From: Beijerinckiaceae bacterium
GTDB lineage: Bacteria; Pseudomonadota; Alphaproteobacteria; Rhizobiales; Beijerinckiaceae
Direction of reading: 5' to 3'
Assembly (NCBI GenBank): GCA_027531565.1
Contig: JAPZSB010000010.1
Span: forward strand, 124,001-188,000
Length of the DNA stretch: 64,000 nucleotides
Shown piece after piece: positions 56,692 through 64,000 of this stretch. The notes beneath the pieces were generated by a model, which worked only from the letters and a program-made list of their open reading frames with translations, was not told the origin of the DNA and did no database searches. Every line of letters starts with the position of its first letter. Position 1 is the stretch's first letter. The translations under genes and the position numbers were made by a program.

Positions 56692-58185
56692 TCAGCCCAC
56701 GGCGCTGGTCATCCGGATTCCGAGTTCGCGGATCTTCTTGCGCAGCGTATTCCGGTTGAGTCCCAGCAGGTCGGCGGCACGGACCTGGTTGCCGTTCGTC
56801 GCCGCGAGCGCTGCCGCGACCAGCGGACGCTCGAATTCCACGAGGAAGCGGTCATACAGCCCCGGTGGCGGCAGATCATCCCCGAAGCGCGCGAAATGCG
56901 TCTTCAGGTAGTTGCGGAAGAAGGCTTCCAGCGTCTCGCCCGAGCTCGGCACAGCCTCGACGATCCGCGTCTCGGTCTCGCGCGGGGCGGCCCGCCGGAC
57001 GACCGACAGTTCGTTCTCGATGGCCTGCGGACCGATGACATCATCCGGGTGGAGGGCGGCGAGGCGGCGGACAAGGTTCTCGAGCTCGCGGATATTGCCC
57101 GGCCAGTCATGGCGCTTCATCCGCTCGAGGCCGGCCTGGTCGACGCTCTTGCGCGGCAGGCCCTCCTTCTCGGCGATCGAGAGGAAGTGCCGCACGAGAT
57201 CGGGGACGTCGCCGAGGCGCTCGCGCAGGGGCGGAAGGCGGATCGGGACCACGGAGAGCCGGTAGTAGAGGTCCTCGCGGAACAGGCCCTTCTCGATCAG
57301 CGTGACGAGATCCTTGTTGGTCGCGGCGACGATGCGGACATCGGTCTTGATCGGGGTGCGGCCGCCGACCGTCATGTATTCGCCCTGCTGGAGCACGCGC
57401 AGCAGCCGGGTCTGCGCCTCCATCGGCATGTCGCCGATCTCGTCGAGGAACAGGGTGCCACCCTCGGCCTGCTCGAAACGGCCCTGGCTGCGCTGGTTGG
57501 CGCCGGTAAAGGCGCCTTTCTCGTGGCCGAACAGCTCGCTCTCGATCAGGTCCCGCGGGATCGCCGCCATGTTGATCGCGACGAAGGGGCCACGGCGCCG
57601 GCGGCCGAAATCGTGCAGCGCCCGGGCAACCAGTTCCTTGCCGGTGCCGCTCTCGCCCGTGATCATCACCGTCAGGTCGGTATTCATCAGTCGGGCGAGG
57701 ACACGGTAGACATCCTGCATCGCGGCGGAGCGGCCGACCAGCGGAATTTCCTCGGCCGGCTTCGCGGCTCCCCCGGCCTCGGCCGTTTTCGCCTCGTCCT
57801 CTTCCGGGGTCTTCCGGGCCTCGCTGCCGGCCAGGGCCTGGCCGACGATCCGGACAAGCTGGTCCAGATCGAACGGCTTGGGCAGGTATTCGTAGGCACC
57901 CCGCTCGGAGGCGCGGATCGCCGTCATGAAGGTGTTCTGGGCGCTCATCACCACGATGGGGAGATGGGGCCGCGCCTTCTTCATCCGGGGCAGGACCTCG
58001 AAGATGTTCTCGTCCGGCATCACGACATCGGTGATCACCAGATCCCCGTCCCCCGCCTCCACCCAGCGGGAGAGGATATTGGCGCTGCCGGTCGAGCGCA
58101 CCTCGTAGCCCGCCCGCATCAGCGCCTGGGACACCACGGTCCGGATTGCAAGATCGTCGTCCGCCACAAGGATCATGTGCGCCAT
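56692..58185 (-). CDS. ntrC: Nitrogen regulator NtrC (sigma54 activator)
   Basis: 497 residues from ATG 58185; ATG 58176 (MILVADDD) is an alternative. The receiver has D53 in [11 protein letters not shown]. The AAA+ domain has Walker A GESGTGKE, the sigma54 contact [11 protein letters not shown], and DEIGDMP. The Fis-type HTH is [18 protein letters not shown]. It activates genes for nitrogen assimilation when NtrB phosphorylates it. About 70 bases separate it from ntrB. Confidence 0.96.
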   Translation of the reverse strand: MAHMILVADDDLAIRTVVSQALMRAGYEVRSTGSANILSRWVEAGDGDLVITDVVMPDENIFEVLPRMKKARPHLPIVVMSAQNTFMTAIRASERGAYEYLPKPFDLDQLVRIVGQALAGSEARKTPEEDEAKTAEAGGAAKPAEEIPLVGRSAAMQDVYRVLARLMNTDLTVMITGESGTGKELVARALHDFGRRRRGPFVAINMAAIPRDLIESELFGHEKGAFTGANQRSQGRFEQAEGGTLFLDEIGDMPMEAQTRLLRVLQQGEYMTVGGRTPIKTDVRIVAATNKDLVTLIEKGLFREDLYYRLSVVPIRLPPLRERLGDVPDLVRHFLSIAEKEGLPRKSVDQAGLERMKRHDWPGNIRELENLVRRLAALHPDDVIGPQAIENELSVVRRAAPRETETRIVEAVPSSGETLEAFFRNYLKTHFARFGDDLPPPGLYDRFLVEFERPLVAAALAATNGNQVRAADLLGLNRNTLRKKIRELGIRMTSAVG

Positions 58186-58255
58186 GCCTTTTCGGCCCTC
58201 GTCACTGTCACCGGGCCGGCAAGGCCTCGTTGCCATGCCGCCCGGGTTTTCTTTC

Positions 58256-59440
58256 TCAGCCTTCCCGGTGGTGGTGCATCGGCAGGAGGATCCGGAACAG
58301 GGTCTGTCCCTTCAGCCTCTCGCATTCGATGACGCCGCCATGGTCGCTGACCACTTTCGCAACCAGTGCAAGACCGAGGCCAGTTCCGCTCGCCTTGCTG
58401 GTGACGAAAGGTTCGAAGAGATGCGGAACCAGGTGTTCCGGAATGCCCGGGCCGTTATCCAGAATGCCGACTTCGAAGGGCAAGGCCACGCGCCGGCCGC
58501 TCGTGGGAACGACCATCGAGACGCCGGGACGGAAGGCCGTGGTCAGCGTGATGCGCCCGGCCCGGCGCTCGCTGCCAATGGCTTCGGCGGCATTCTTGAC
58601 GAGGTTCAGGATGGCTTGGACCAGGCGGTCGCGGTTGGCGAGGATCGATGGAAGCGAAGGGTCGAACCGGTGTTCGAAGGCGATATGCGCCGCGAAGCCG
58701 CTGCTCGCCAGCCGGCTGACATGGTCGAGGACCTCGTGGATGTTGACCGGCGACATCGGCATCGGCCGCCCATCGGAGAAGACCTCGAACCGTTCGACCA
58801 GCCGCACGATCCGGTCCACCTCGGAGCGGATCAGCGCGGAGAGCGGCTTCTCCGCCTCGGGCAGGGAATGCTCGATCAGCTGCGCCGCGCCCCGGATGCC
58901 GGAAAGCGGGTTCTTGATCTCATGCGCCAGCATGGAGGCCATGGCGCTGACCGAACGCACCGCATCCCGATGGGTAAGCTGGCGGTTCATCTTGTCCATG
59001 ATGGCACGGGGCTGGATCACCAGAAGGATCGAGCCGGCGCTGTCGACCAGCGGCGAGGCATAGAGATCGACCAGCTGCTCGCCCTTGGCGGTCTTGCTGG
59101 GCGAAAGATCGATCCCGTATTCCGTAACGCTCCCGCCCTTCTCCCGCACATGCTCGACCGACTGGATCAGTGGCGAGCCGGGCGGCAGCACTTCGGCGAT
59201 GTCGCGGGCGCGCAGGCGCTCGCGGCCGGCCCCGAAAAGCTGCTCCGCGGCAGTATTGGCGAAGGCGATGCGGTTGTGGCGGTCGACTTCGACCACGGGC
59301 ATCGGCATGGCATCGATGAGATTGCGCAACGAACCGGTTCCATATTCGGCAGCCGCGCCAAGCAGGATCTCAGGCGGCATGAACGAGGGGGGCCCTGCCT
59401 TCCGAAGCCTCTCCGAGGGATTCGAGGAAATGGATGACAT
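58256..59440 (-). CDS. ntrB: Nitrogen sensor kinase NtrB
   Basis: 394 residues from ATG 59440 (GGAAGAAG upstream). An N-terminal PAS domain ([22 protein letters not shown]) is cytosolic. The phospho-acceptor is H173 in [12 protein letters not shown]. The ATP domain has [17 protein letters not shown] and GTGLGLALV. It responds to PII proteins and passes phosphate to NtrC. Its start lies 71 bases inside the dusB coding region, on the same strand. Confidence 0.96.
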   Translation of the reverse strand: MSSISSNPSERLRKAGPPSFMPPEILLGAAAEYGTGSLRNLIDAMPMPVVEVDRHNRIAFANTAAEQLFGAGRERLRARDIAEVLPPGSPLIQSVEHVREKGGSVTEYGIDLSPSKTAKGEQLVDLYASPLVDSAGSILLVIQPRAIMDKMNRQLTHRDAVRSVSAMASMLAHEIKNPLSGIRGAAQLIEHSLPEAEKPLSALIRSEVDRIVRLVERFEVFSDGRPMPMSPVNIHEVLDHVSRLASSGFAAHIAFEHRFDPSLPSILANRDRLVQAILNLVKNAAEAIGSERRAGRITLTTAFRPGVSMVVPTSGRRVALPFEVGILDNGPGIPEHLVPHLFEPFVTSKASGTGLGLALVAKVVSDHGGVIECERLKGQTLFRILLPMHHHREG

Positions 59441-60392
59441 GACGTGCTTCTTCCGTTTGCAAGATGGTCGCCAACTGCTCCCGCGGGACGGGAATTCCGT
59501 CCGCCATCGCATGGCTGGCAAAGGCCGCGACATGCTTGCGGGCATGCCGCACGCCCTGTCGAACCCCCATGGTTTCAAGGAGATGAGTGTAGTGGAGGAT
59601 CATCGCTGCGGCCTTTTCCGCCGGGCTCGGCGCCTGCCAGGCGCGGCCGGCCAGGCCATGGCCGATCTCGCCGACCAGCCAGGGACGCCCAAGCGCGGCA
59701 CGGCCGATCATCACCCCGTCGGCGCCCGAATGCGCCAAGGCTTCGCGGGCGGCTTCGAGGCTGTCGATATCACCATTGACGATGACCGGCAGTGCGGTGG
59801 CTTCGCGGACGGCCCGCACGGCCTGCCAATCCGCCCGGCCCTTGTAGAATTGCTGCCGCGTCCGGCCGTGGATGGTCACGAGCGAGAGCCCGCACGCCTC
59901 GGCCCGTCGGGCCAGTTCCGGCGCATTCAGGCTGGATTCGTCCCATCCGAGCCGCATCTTGAGCGTCACCGGAACGGAAACGGCCTTTCGCACCGCTTCG
60001 ATCAATGTCTGGGCGTGGTCGAGATCGCGCATCAGGGCGGAGCCGCTCCAGCCATTGGTGACGCGCTTGGCCGGGCAGCCCATATTGATGTCGATCACAT
60101 GCGCGCCCGAGGCTTCCGCCACGCGGGCCCCCTCGCCCATCGGCCCGGCCTCGCAGCCGGCGAGCTGGACGACATGGAGGGCCAGTCCCTCGCCTTCGGC
60201 CCTCAGGCGGGCTTCCTCGTCCCCGGCCGCCAGCTGGTCGGCGGCGACCATCTCGCTCACGACGAGTCCCGCGCCGAAGCGCGCGGCGACGGTGCGCATG
60301 CCGTGATCGGTCACGCCGGACATCGGCGCGAGCAGCGCCGGCGTCTCGATTGCATGCGGTCCGATCCGGAATCCTGTCAAAGAAAGCGCCAT
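59370..60392 (-). CDS. dusB: tRNA-dihydrouridine synthase DusB
   Basis: 340 residues from ATG 60392. DusB is an FMN enzyme that reduces specific uridines of tRNA. The active-site Cys is in DINMGCPAKRV. The FMN-binding MSGVTD region is near residue 24, and VIVNGDI and GVMIGRAALGRPW follow. It is the first gene of the dusB-ntrB-ntrC-ntrY-ntrX set, as in many proteobacteria. Its last 71 bases overlap ntrB in another frame. Divergent from ispDF. Confidence 0.95.
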   Translation of the reverse strand: MALSLTGFRIGPHAIETPALLAPMSGVTDHGMRTVAARFGAGLVVSEMVAADQLAAGDEEARLRAEGEGLALHVVQLAGCEAGPMGEGARVAEASGAHVIDINMGCPAKRVTNGWSGSALMRDLDHAQTLIEAVRKAVSVPVTLKMRLGWDESSLNAPELARRAEACGLSLVTIHGRTRQQFYKGRADWQAVRAVREATALPVIVNGDIDSLEAAREALAHSGADGVMIGRAALGRPWLVGEIGHGLAGRAWQAPSPAEKAAAMILHYTHLLETMGVRQGVRHARKHVAAFASHAMADGIPVPREQLATILQTEEARHVIHFLESLGEASEGRAPLVHAA

Positions 60393-60596
60393 CGTGCCTA
60401 AATTTTCATCATTCCGCTTCCGGGCGGGCAGAGGGGGCGGATTCGCGCCATTCTGCTTCCGGGCGCCTGCCGCTCTTCTCCGGCGGCAGCGTGAAAGGCG
60501 GGTCACCGCCTCTTCCGGCTCTTCCCGCCCGAGCCGGATTGACGGATAGACGAGTTTTCCGCTTTGGTCATGCAGAAACGTGAGATCCCGGCTGCC

Positions 60597-61784
60597 ATGA
60601 CTGATTCCGCCCCCCTTGCCGCCCTTGTCGTCGCTGCCGGGCGGGGAACCCGGCTGGGCGGGCCGGTCCCCAAGCAGTACCGGCGCGTGGCCGGCCGCCC
60701 CGTGCTGACGCATACGCTCGAGCATCTGATCCGTCCGGCCCTGTTCGACCGGGTGCTGGTGGTGATCCATCCGGATGACGGCGCCGCCTTTGCCGAGGCT
60801 GCTGCACTGCTCGGTCGGCAGATCGCCTCCTGTCCGGGCGGCGCCTCGCGCCAGGATTCCGTCCGCCTCGGGCTGGAGGCCCTGGCGGCCACCGGCCTGC
60901 CGGACCATGCCATCGTGCTGATCCATGATGCCGCGCGCCCCTTTGCCAGCGAGGCCGTGCTGATGCGCGCCGTCCTTGCTGCCCAGCGCCATGGCGCGGC
61001 CATTCCCGTTCTTCCTGTGCCGGATACGCTGGCGGTTCTCGACGAGGCCGGGCATCTCGCCGGCAACCCTGACCGGAACAGCGTGCGGCTCGTGCAGACG
61101 CCGCAGGCGTTCCGGCTGGGGCCCATCCTCGCCGCGCATCGGTGCGCGCTCGCCGAGGGACGAACCGATTTCACCGACGATGCCGGGCTGGCGGCGGCCT
61201 ACGGGCAGGCCGTCGGCTCCTTCGCCGGGGATGGCGCGCTGTTCAAGATCACCCGCGAGGAGGATCTCGAACGGGCCGAGCGCCATCTCGCCCCGCAGGC
61301 CGAAACGCGGACCGGCCTCGGCTATGATGTCCATGCCTTCACCGAGGGCGACCATGTCTGGCTCGGCGGGGTCGCGATCCCGCATACGCGGAAACTGCTC
61401 GGTCATTCCGATGCGGATCCCCTGCTCCATGCGCTGACCGATGCCCTGCTCGGCACGATCGGCGACGGCGATATCGGCCAGCATTTTCCGCCCTCGGATC
61501 CGCGCTGGAAGGGCGCGCCCTCGCGGCTGTTCCTTGCCGATGCCGCACGCCGGGTGGCGGAACGCGGCGGGCGCGTGGTCTCGGTCGATTGCACCGTGCT
61601 GGCCGAGGCGCCGAAGGTCGGCCCGCACCGCGCGGCCATGCAGGCGCTGATCGGCGAGGTTCTCGGGATCCCGCCGGAACGTGTGGGGATCAAGGCGACC
61701 ACGTCGGAAAAGCTCGGCTTTGTCGGCCGCAGCGAGGGGATCGCCGCCATGGCGGTCGCCACGGTGATGTTCGGAGGAGGTTGA
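60597..61784 (+). CDS. ispDF: Bifunctional IspD/IspF (MEP pathway)
   Basis: Two enzymes of the MEP pathway in one chain of 395 residues: MEP cytidylyltransferase (IspD) and MEcPP synthase (IspF). The IspD part (about 1-225) has the nucleotide-binding VVAAGRGTRLGGPVPKQY and IHDAARPF. The IspF part starts with RTGLGYDVHAF, with metal ligands in DVH and LLGHSDADPLLHALTDALLG. Such fusions are typical of alphaproteobacteria. In-frame starts exist at 60564 (TTG), 60570 (ATG) and 60597 (ATG). I prefer the last, just before the IspD fold. Confidence 0.95.
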   Translation: MTDSAPLAALVVAAGRGTRLGGPVPKQYRRVAGRPVLTHTLEHLIRPALFDRVLVVIHPDDGAAFAEAAALLGRQIASCPGGASRQDSVRLGLEALAATGLPDHAIVLIHDAARPFASEAVLMRAVLAAQRHGAAIPVLPVPDTLAVLDEAGHLAGNPDRNSVRLVQTPQAFRLGPILAAHRCALAEGRTDFTDDAGLAAAYGQAVGSFAGDGALFKITREEDLERAERHLAPQAETRTGLGYDVHAFTEGDHVWLGGVAIPHTRKLLGHSDADPLLHALTDALLGTIGDGDIGQHFPPSDPRWKGAPSRLFLADAARRVAERGGRVVSVDCTVLAEAPKVGPHRAAMQALIGEVLGIPPERVGIKATTSEKLGFVGRSEGIAAMAVATVMFGGG

Positions 61785-61787
61785 TCC

Positions 61788-62303
61788 ATGCCGCGTGCGC
61801 CCTCGCCTGCCCGCCTCGCCCGCGAGGTTCTCGCCCTCGCCCGTGCCAGCGGGCTGACCATTGCCACCGCGGAATCCTGCACAGGCGGGCTGGTCGCGGC
61901 AGCGCTGACCTCGATTGCCGGCTCGTCGGATGTGATGGATCGCGGCTTCGTGACCTATTCGAACGCGGCCAAGACGGCCATGCTCGGTGTGCCGGCGCCA
62001 TTGATCGCCTCTTCCGGCGCGGTTTCGGCCGAGGTGGCCGCCGCCATGGCGGAAGGCGCGCTCCGGGCCTCCGGAGCCGGGCTGGCGGTCTCGATCACGG
62101 GCATTGCCGGTCCCGGCGGCGGCTCGGCGGAGAAGCCGGTCGGGCTGGTTCATTTCGCCGCCGCCGCGCGGGACGGGCGCGTGAACCGGGTCGAGCGGCG
62201 TTTCGATCCGGCCCTCGGCCGGGCCGGCATCCGCCGTGCCGCCTGCCTGCAGGCGCTGCTGATGCTGCGTGACCTGGCGGGGGAACGCTCGGTGACGGCC
62301 TGA
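61788..62303 (+). CDS. pncC: Nicotinamide-nucleotide amidohydrolase (CinA C-terminal type)
   Basis: 171 residues, equal to the CinA C-terminal domain alone. [26 protein letters not shown] holds the catalytic Ser-type site. It converts nicotinamide mononucleotide to nicotinate mononucleotide, recycling NAD. GGAGGAGG at 61773-61780 precedes the ATG. The N-terminal molybdopterin-like domain of full CinA is absent. Confidence 0.9.
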   Translation: MPRAPSPARLAREVLALARASGLTIATAESCTGGLVAAALTSIAGSSDVMDRGFVTYSNAAKTAMLGVPAPLIASSGAVSAEVAAAMAEGALRASGAGLAVSITGIAGPGGGSAEKPVGLVHFAAAARDGRVNRVERRFDPALGRAGIRRAACLQALLMLRDLAGERSVTA

Positions 62304-62309
62304 GGACTG

Positions 62310-62768
62310 TCAGCCGCGGGCGCGGGTGGCCAGCAGGTCAGCCCGTGTCTCGAAGGCCTCGGCCATCTTGCGGAAGACCTTTTCGAAGACGGCGCCGGCC
62401 AGCATCTGGAAGGTGCGGCTCCTGAATTCGTAATCGATGAAGAACCGCACATCCGTGCCGCCATCCGGTCGGGCCAGGAAGGTCCAGCGGTTCTCGAGAT
62501 GCCTGAACGGGCCATCGACATAGGTGACGCGGATGGCGTGGTTCGGCCGGTCCAGTTCGACCCGGGTGGTGAAGGTTTCGCGGATCATCTTGTAGCCGAT
62601 CGACATGTCGGCCAGCAGCACCTGCGTCTCGCCGGCCTCGCTGCGCCGGCGGATGGCCAGGGCCTCGCACATGGGCACGAATTCGGGATAACGCTCGATA
62701 TCCGCGACCAGATCGAACATCGTCTCGGGCGAATGGCGCACCACCCGCGTGGTTTCGAAACGCGGCAT
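62310..62768 (-). CDS. Coq10/RatA-like START-domain protein
   Basis: 152-residue START/polyketide-cyclase domain. The sequence begins VVRHSPETMFDLVADIERYPEFVPMCE, the typical opening of the RatA/Coq10 group, with DYEFRSRTF near the C-terminus. In alphaproteobacteria it may bind ubiquinone or aid its use. RatA of E. coli was described as a ribosome-subunit toxin; a partner antitoxin is not seen, so a Coq10-like role is more likely. It starts 2 bases after the lipA stop and is convergent with pncC. Confidence 0.85.
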   Translation of the reverse strand: MPRFETTRVVRHSPETMFDLVADIERYPEFVPMCEALAIRRRSEAGETQVLLADMSIGYKMIRETFTTRVELDRPNHAIRVTYVDGPFRHLENRWTFLARPDGGTDVRFFIDYEFRSRTFQMLAGAVFEKVFRKMAEAFETRADLLATRARG

Positions 62769-62770
62769 GG

Positions 62771-63775
62771 TCAGCCCAAAGCCGCCCGGGCCGCCTTCAG
62801 GCGGGCAAAATCCTCGCCGGCATGGTGCGACGAGCGCGTCAGCGGCGAGGCGGAAACCATCAGGAAGCCCTTGGTATAGGCGATGGTCTCGAAGCCCTTG
62901 AACTCGTCCGGCGGGACGAAGCGGATCACCGCATGGTGCTTTTTCGTCGGCTGGAGATATTGTCCGATCGTCAGGAAGTCGACATCGGCCGAGCGCAGGT
63001 CGTCCATCAGCTGGAGCACCTCGTTCCGCTCCTCGCCGAGGCCGACCATGATGCCGGATTTGGTGAAGATCGTGGAATCCAGCTCCTTCACCCGCTGCAG
63101 CAGCCGGATCGAATGGAAATAGCGCGCGCCGGGCCGCACCTTGAGATATTTCGACGGCACCGTCTCGAGGTTGTGGTTGAACACGTCGGGCCGGGCCTCG
63201 ACGACCACTTCGAGCGCGCCGGGCTTGCGCAGGAAATCCGGTGTCAGGATCTCGATCGTCGTCTTCGGTGACGCCGCGCGGATGGCGCGGATCGTGCGGG
63301 CGAAATGTTCGGCGCCGCCATCCTCGAGATCGTCGCGGTCAACCGAGGTGATCACCACATGTTCGAGGCCCAGCTTCGCCGTGGCCGTGGCGACGTAATC
63401 GGGTTCGTTCGGATCCAGCGGCGCCGGCATGCCTGTCTTCACGTTGCAGAAGGCGCAGGCCCGCGTGCAGGTGTCGCCCATGATCATGAAGGTGGCGTGC
63501 TTCTTCTCCCAGCATTCGCCGATATTGGGGCAGCCCGCCTCCTCACAGACGGTGACGAGGCCGTTCTCCTTGACGATCCGGTGCGTTTCCTTCCAGCCCG
63601 CCGAGCCCGGCGCCTTGACGCGGATCCAGTCCGGCTTGCGCTGGATGGGGTTGTCGGGCCGGTGCGCCTTTTCCGGGTGGCGGACCACGGCCTCGACTCG
63701 CGCCTGCCCTTCGGCCGAAAACACGCTGTCGCGGTTCTTGCGCGGATCGTTCTTCAGAAGATCAATCGTGGCCAT
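62771..63775 (-). CDS. lipA: Lipoyl synthase LipA
   Basis: 334 residues. Radical-SAM enzyme that inserts sulfur into protein-bound octanoate. Two 4Fe-4S clusters are visible: auxiliary Cys 77, 82 and 88 ([13 protein letters not shown]), and the radical-SAM motif C103, C107, C110 (CTRACAFC). The C-terminal RSSHHAGE motif supplies a Ser ligand. It is upstream of the Coq10-like gene on the same strand, as in other alphaproteobacteria. The lipoylated proteins it makes also serve as reductant for Ohr. Confidence 0.97.
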   Translation of the reverse strand: MATIDLLKNDPRKNRDSVFSAEGQARVEAVVRHPEKAHRPDNPIQRKPDWIRVKAPGSAGWKETHRIVKENGLVTVCEEAGCPNIGECWEKKHATFMIMGDTCTRACAFCNVKTGMPAPLDPNEPDYVATATAKLGLEHVVITSVDRDDLEDGGAEHFARTIRAIRAASPKTTIEILTPDFLRKPGALEVVVEARPDVFNHNLETVPSKYLKVRPGARYFHSIRLLQRVKELDSTIFTKSGIMVGLGEERNEVLQLMDDLRSADVDFLTIGQYLQPTKKHHAVIRFVPPDEFKGFETIAYTKGFLMVSASPLTRSSHHAGEDFARLKAARAALG

Positions 63776-63874
63776 GGACGGTTCCGGAAAATGCCTTGCG
63801 GGAAGCCCTTCAACTAGGCTTTGCGCGGTGGAAAAACAAGAACGCTCCGGGAATGGCTATCCTGCACGGATCGG

Positions 63875-64000
63875 CTACCTGACGGTGATCTGCCGGAGCT
63901 GACGCCGCGGCATGAAGGGGCCGCGACAGCGCCCCTGTGCATCCACCACAACCCAGGGATGCGTGAGATAGGTCTGCTGGGTGTAGGACGTTCCCGCCTC
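63875..64000 (-). CDS. 3'-end of a gene, probable VHL-beta-like C-terminus (partial)
   Basis: The minus strand carries an open frame of 41 codons plus stop that runs off the right edge. The visible end reads TSYTQQTYLTHPWVV, then DAQGRC, and stops after QITVR. The run TY-THPW-V-D-G-C is typical of bacterial proteins with a C-terminal VHL-beta-like domain, usually secreted. The main part and start are outside the window, so family assignment is tentative. No strong terminator is seen between it and the lipA start region (63776-63874). Confidence 0.5.
   Translation of the reverse strand, partial: EAGTSYTQQTYLTHPWVVVDAQGRCRGPFMPRRQLRQITVR

Noticed and set aside
62310-62768. Toxin of a toxin-antitoxin pair (RatA)
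   Set aside because: No antitoxin partner gene is next to it; position after lipA fits the Coq10-like group.

Overview
The window is high-GC chromosomal DNA from an alphaproteobacterium. The gene order lipA / Coq10-like / cinA C-terminal domain / ispDF / dusB / ntrB-ntrC-ntrY-ntrX / hfq / hflX, the fused IspDF, 2-Cys OhrR next to Ohr, and a SdhE gene next to recG and mfd all point to that class. The species cannot be named from the sequence. Almost everything is chromosomal core; no phage, IS element or CRISPR array was seen.

Left part (1-25.5 kb): an outer-envelope operon (3'-end of bamA, lpxD, fabZ, lpxA, lpxB, then a DUF502 membrane protein) without the lpxI usually found between lpxA and lpxB in this class. 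It is followed by DNA repair (recG, mfd) around sdhE, a degenerate acyl-CoA-synthetase-like gene, a lone YejA-like peptide-binding protein, an IalB-family protein, hspQ, an LpxL-type acyltransferase, an AEC transporter, a UbiH-type monooxygenase, and an operon of quinone oxidoreductase plus a complete BMP-type nucleoside ABC importer.

Middle (25.5-41.2 kb): the peroxide pair ohrR/ohr with a palindromic operator, a ridA-like/rimO/DMT exporter operon, then an accessory block at 29.8-39.3 kb. This block has a cytosine-deaminase-like amidohydrolase, two paralogous modules of FAD-dependent oxidase plus flavodoxin-fold oxidoreductase arranged as mirror images, a creatininase-family amidohydrolase coupled to a small tyrosine-phosphatase-like protein, and an NMT1/THI5-like ABC importer. 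It looks like an uptake and breakdown pathway for a small cyclic amide or N-heterocycle. This is the best candidate for an undescribed system. A CPA2 antiporter follows.

Right part (41.2-64 kb): a short AT-rich patch with a small membrane-protein ORF next to tRNA-Ser(UGA), an rlpA-like gene, a DD-carboxypeptidase homologue with two of three catalytic motifs changed, then tmk-holB-metG-tatD-MBL hydrolase, mazG convergent to hflX-hfq, the two nitrogen two-component systems, dusB, ispDF, pncC, a Coq10/RatA-like gene and lipA. The last 126 bases hold the 3'-end of a minus-strand gene with a probable VHL-beta-like tail. Many genes overlap by 1-4 bases (ATGA, GTGA, TTGA or TGATG junctions), so translational coupling is common.
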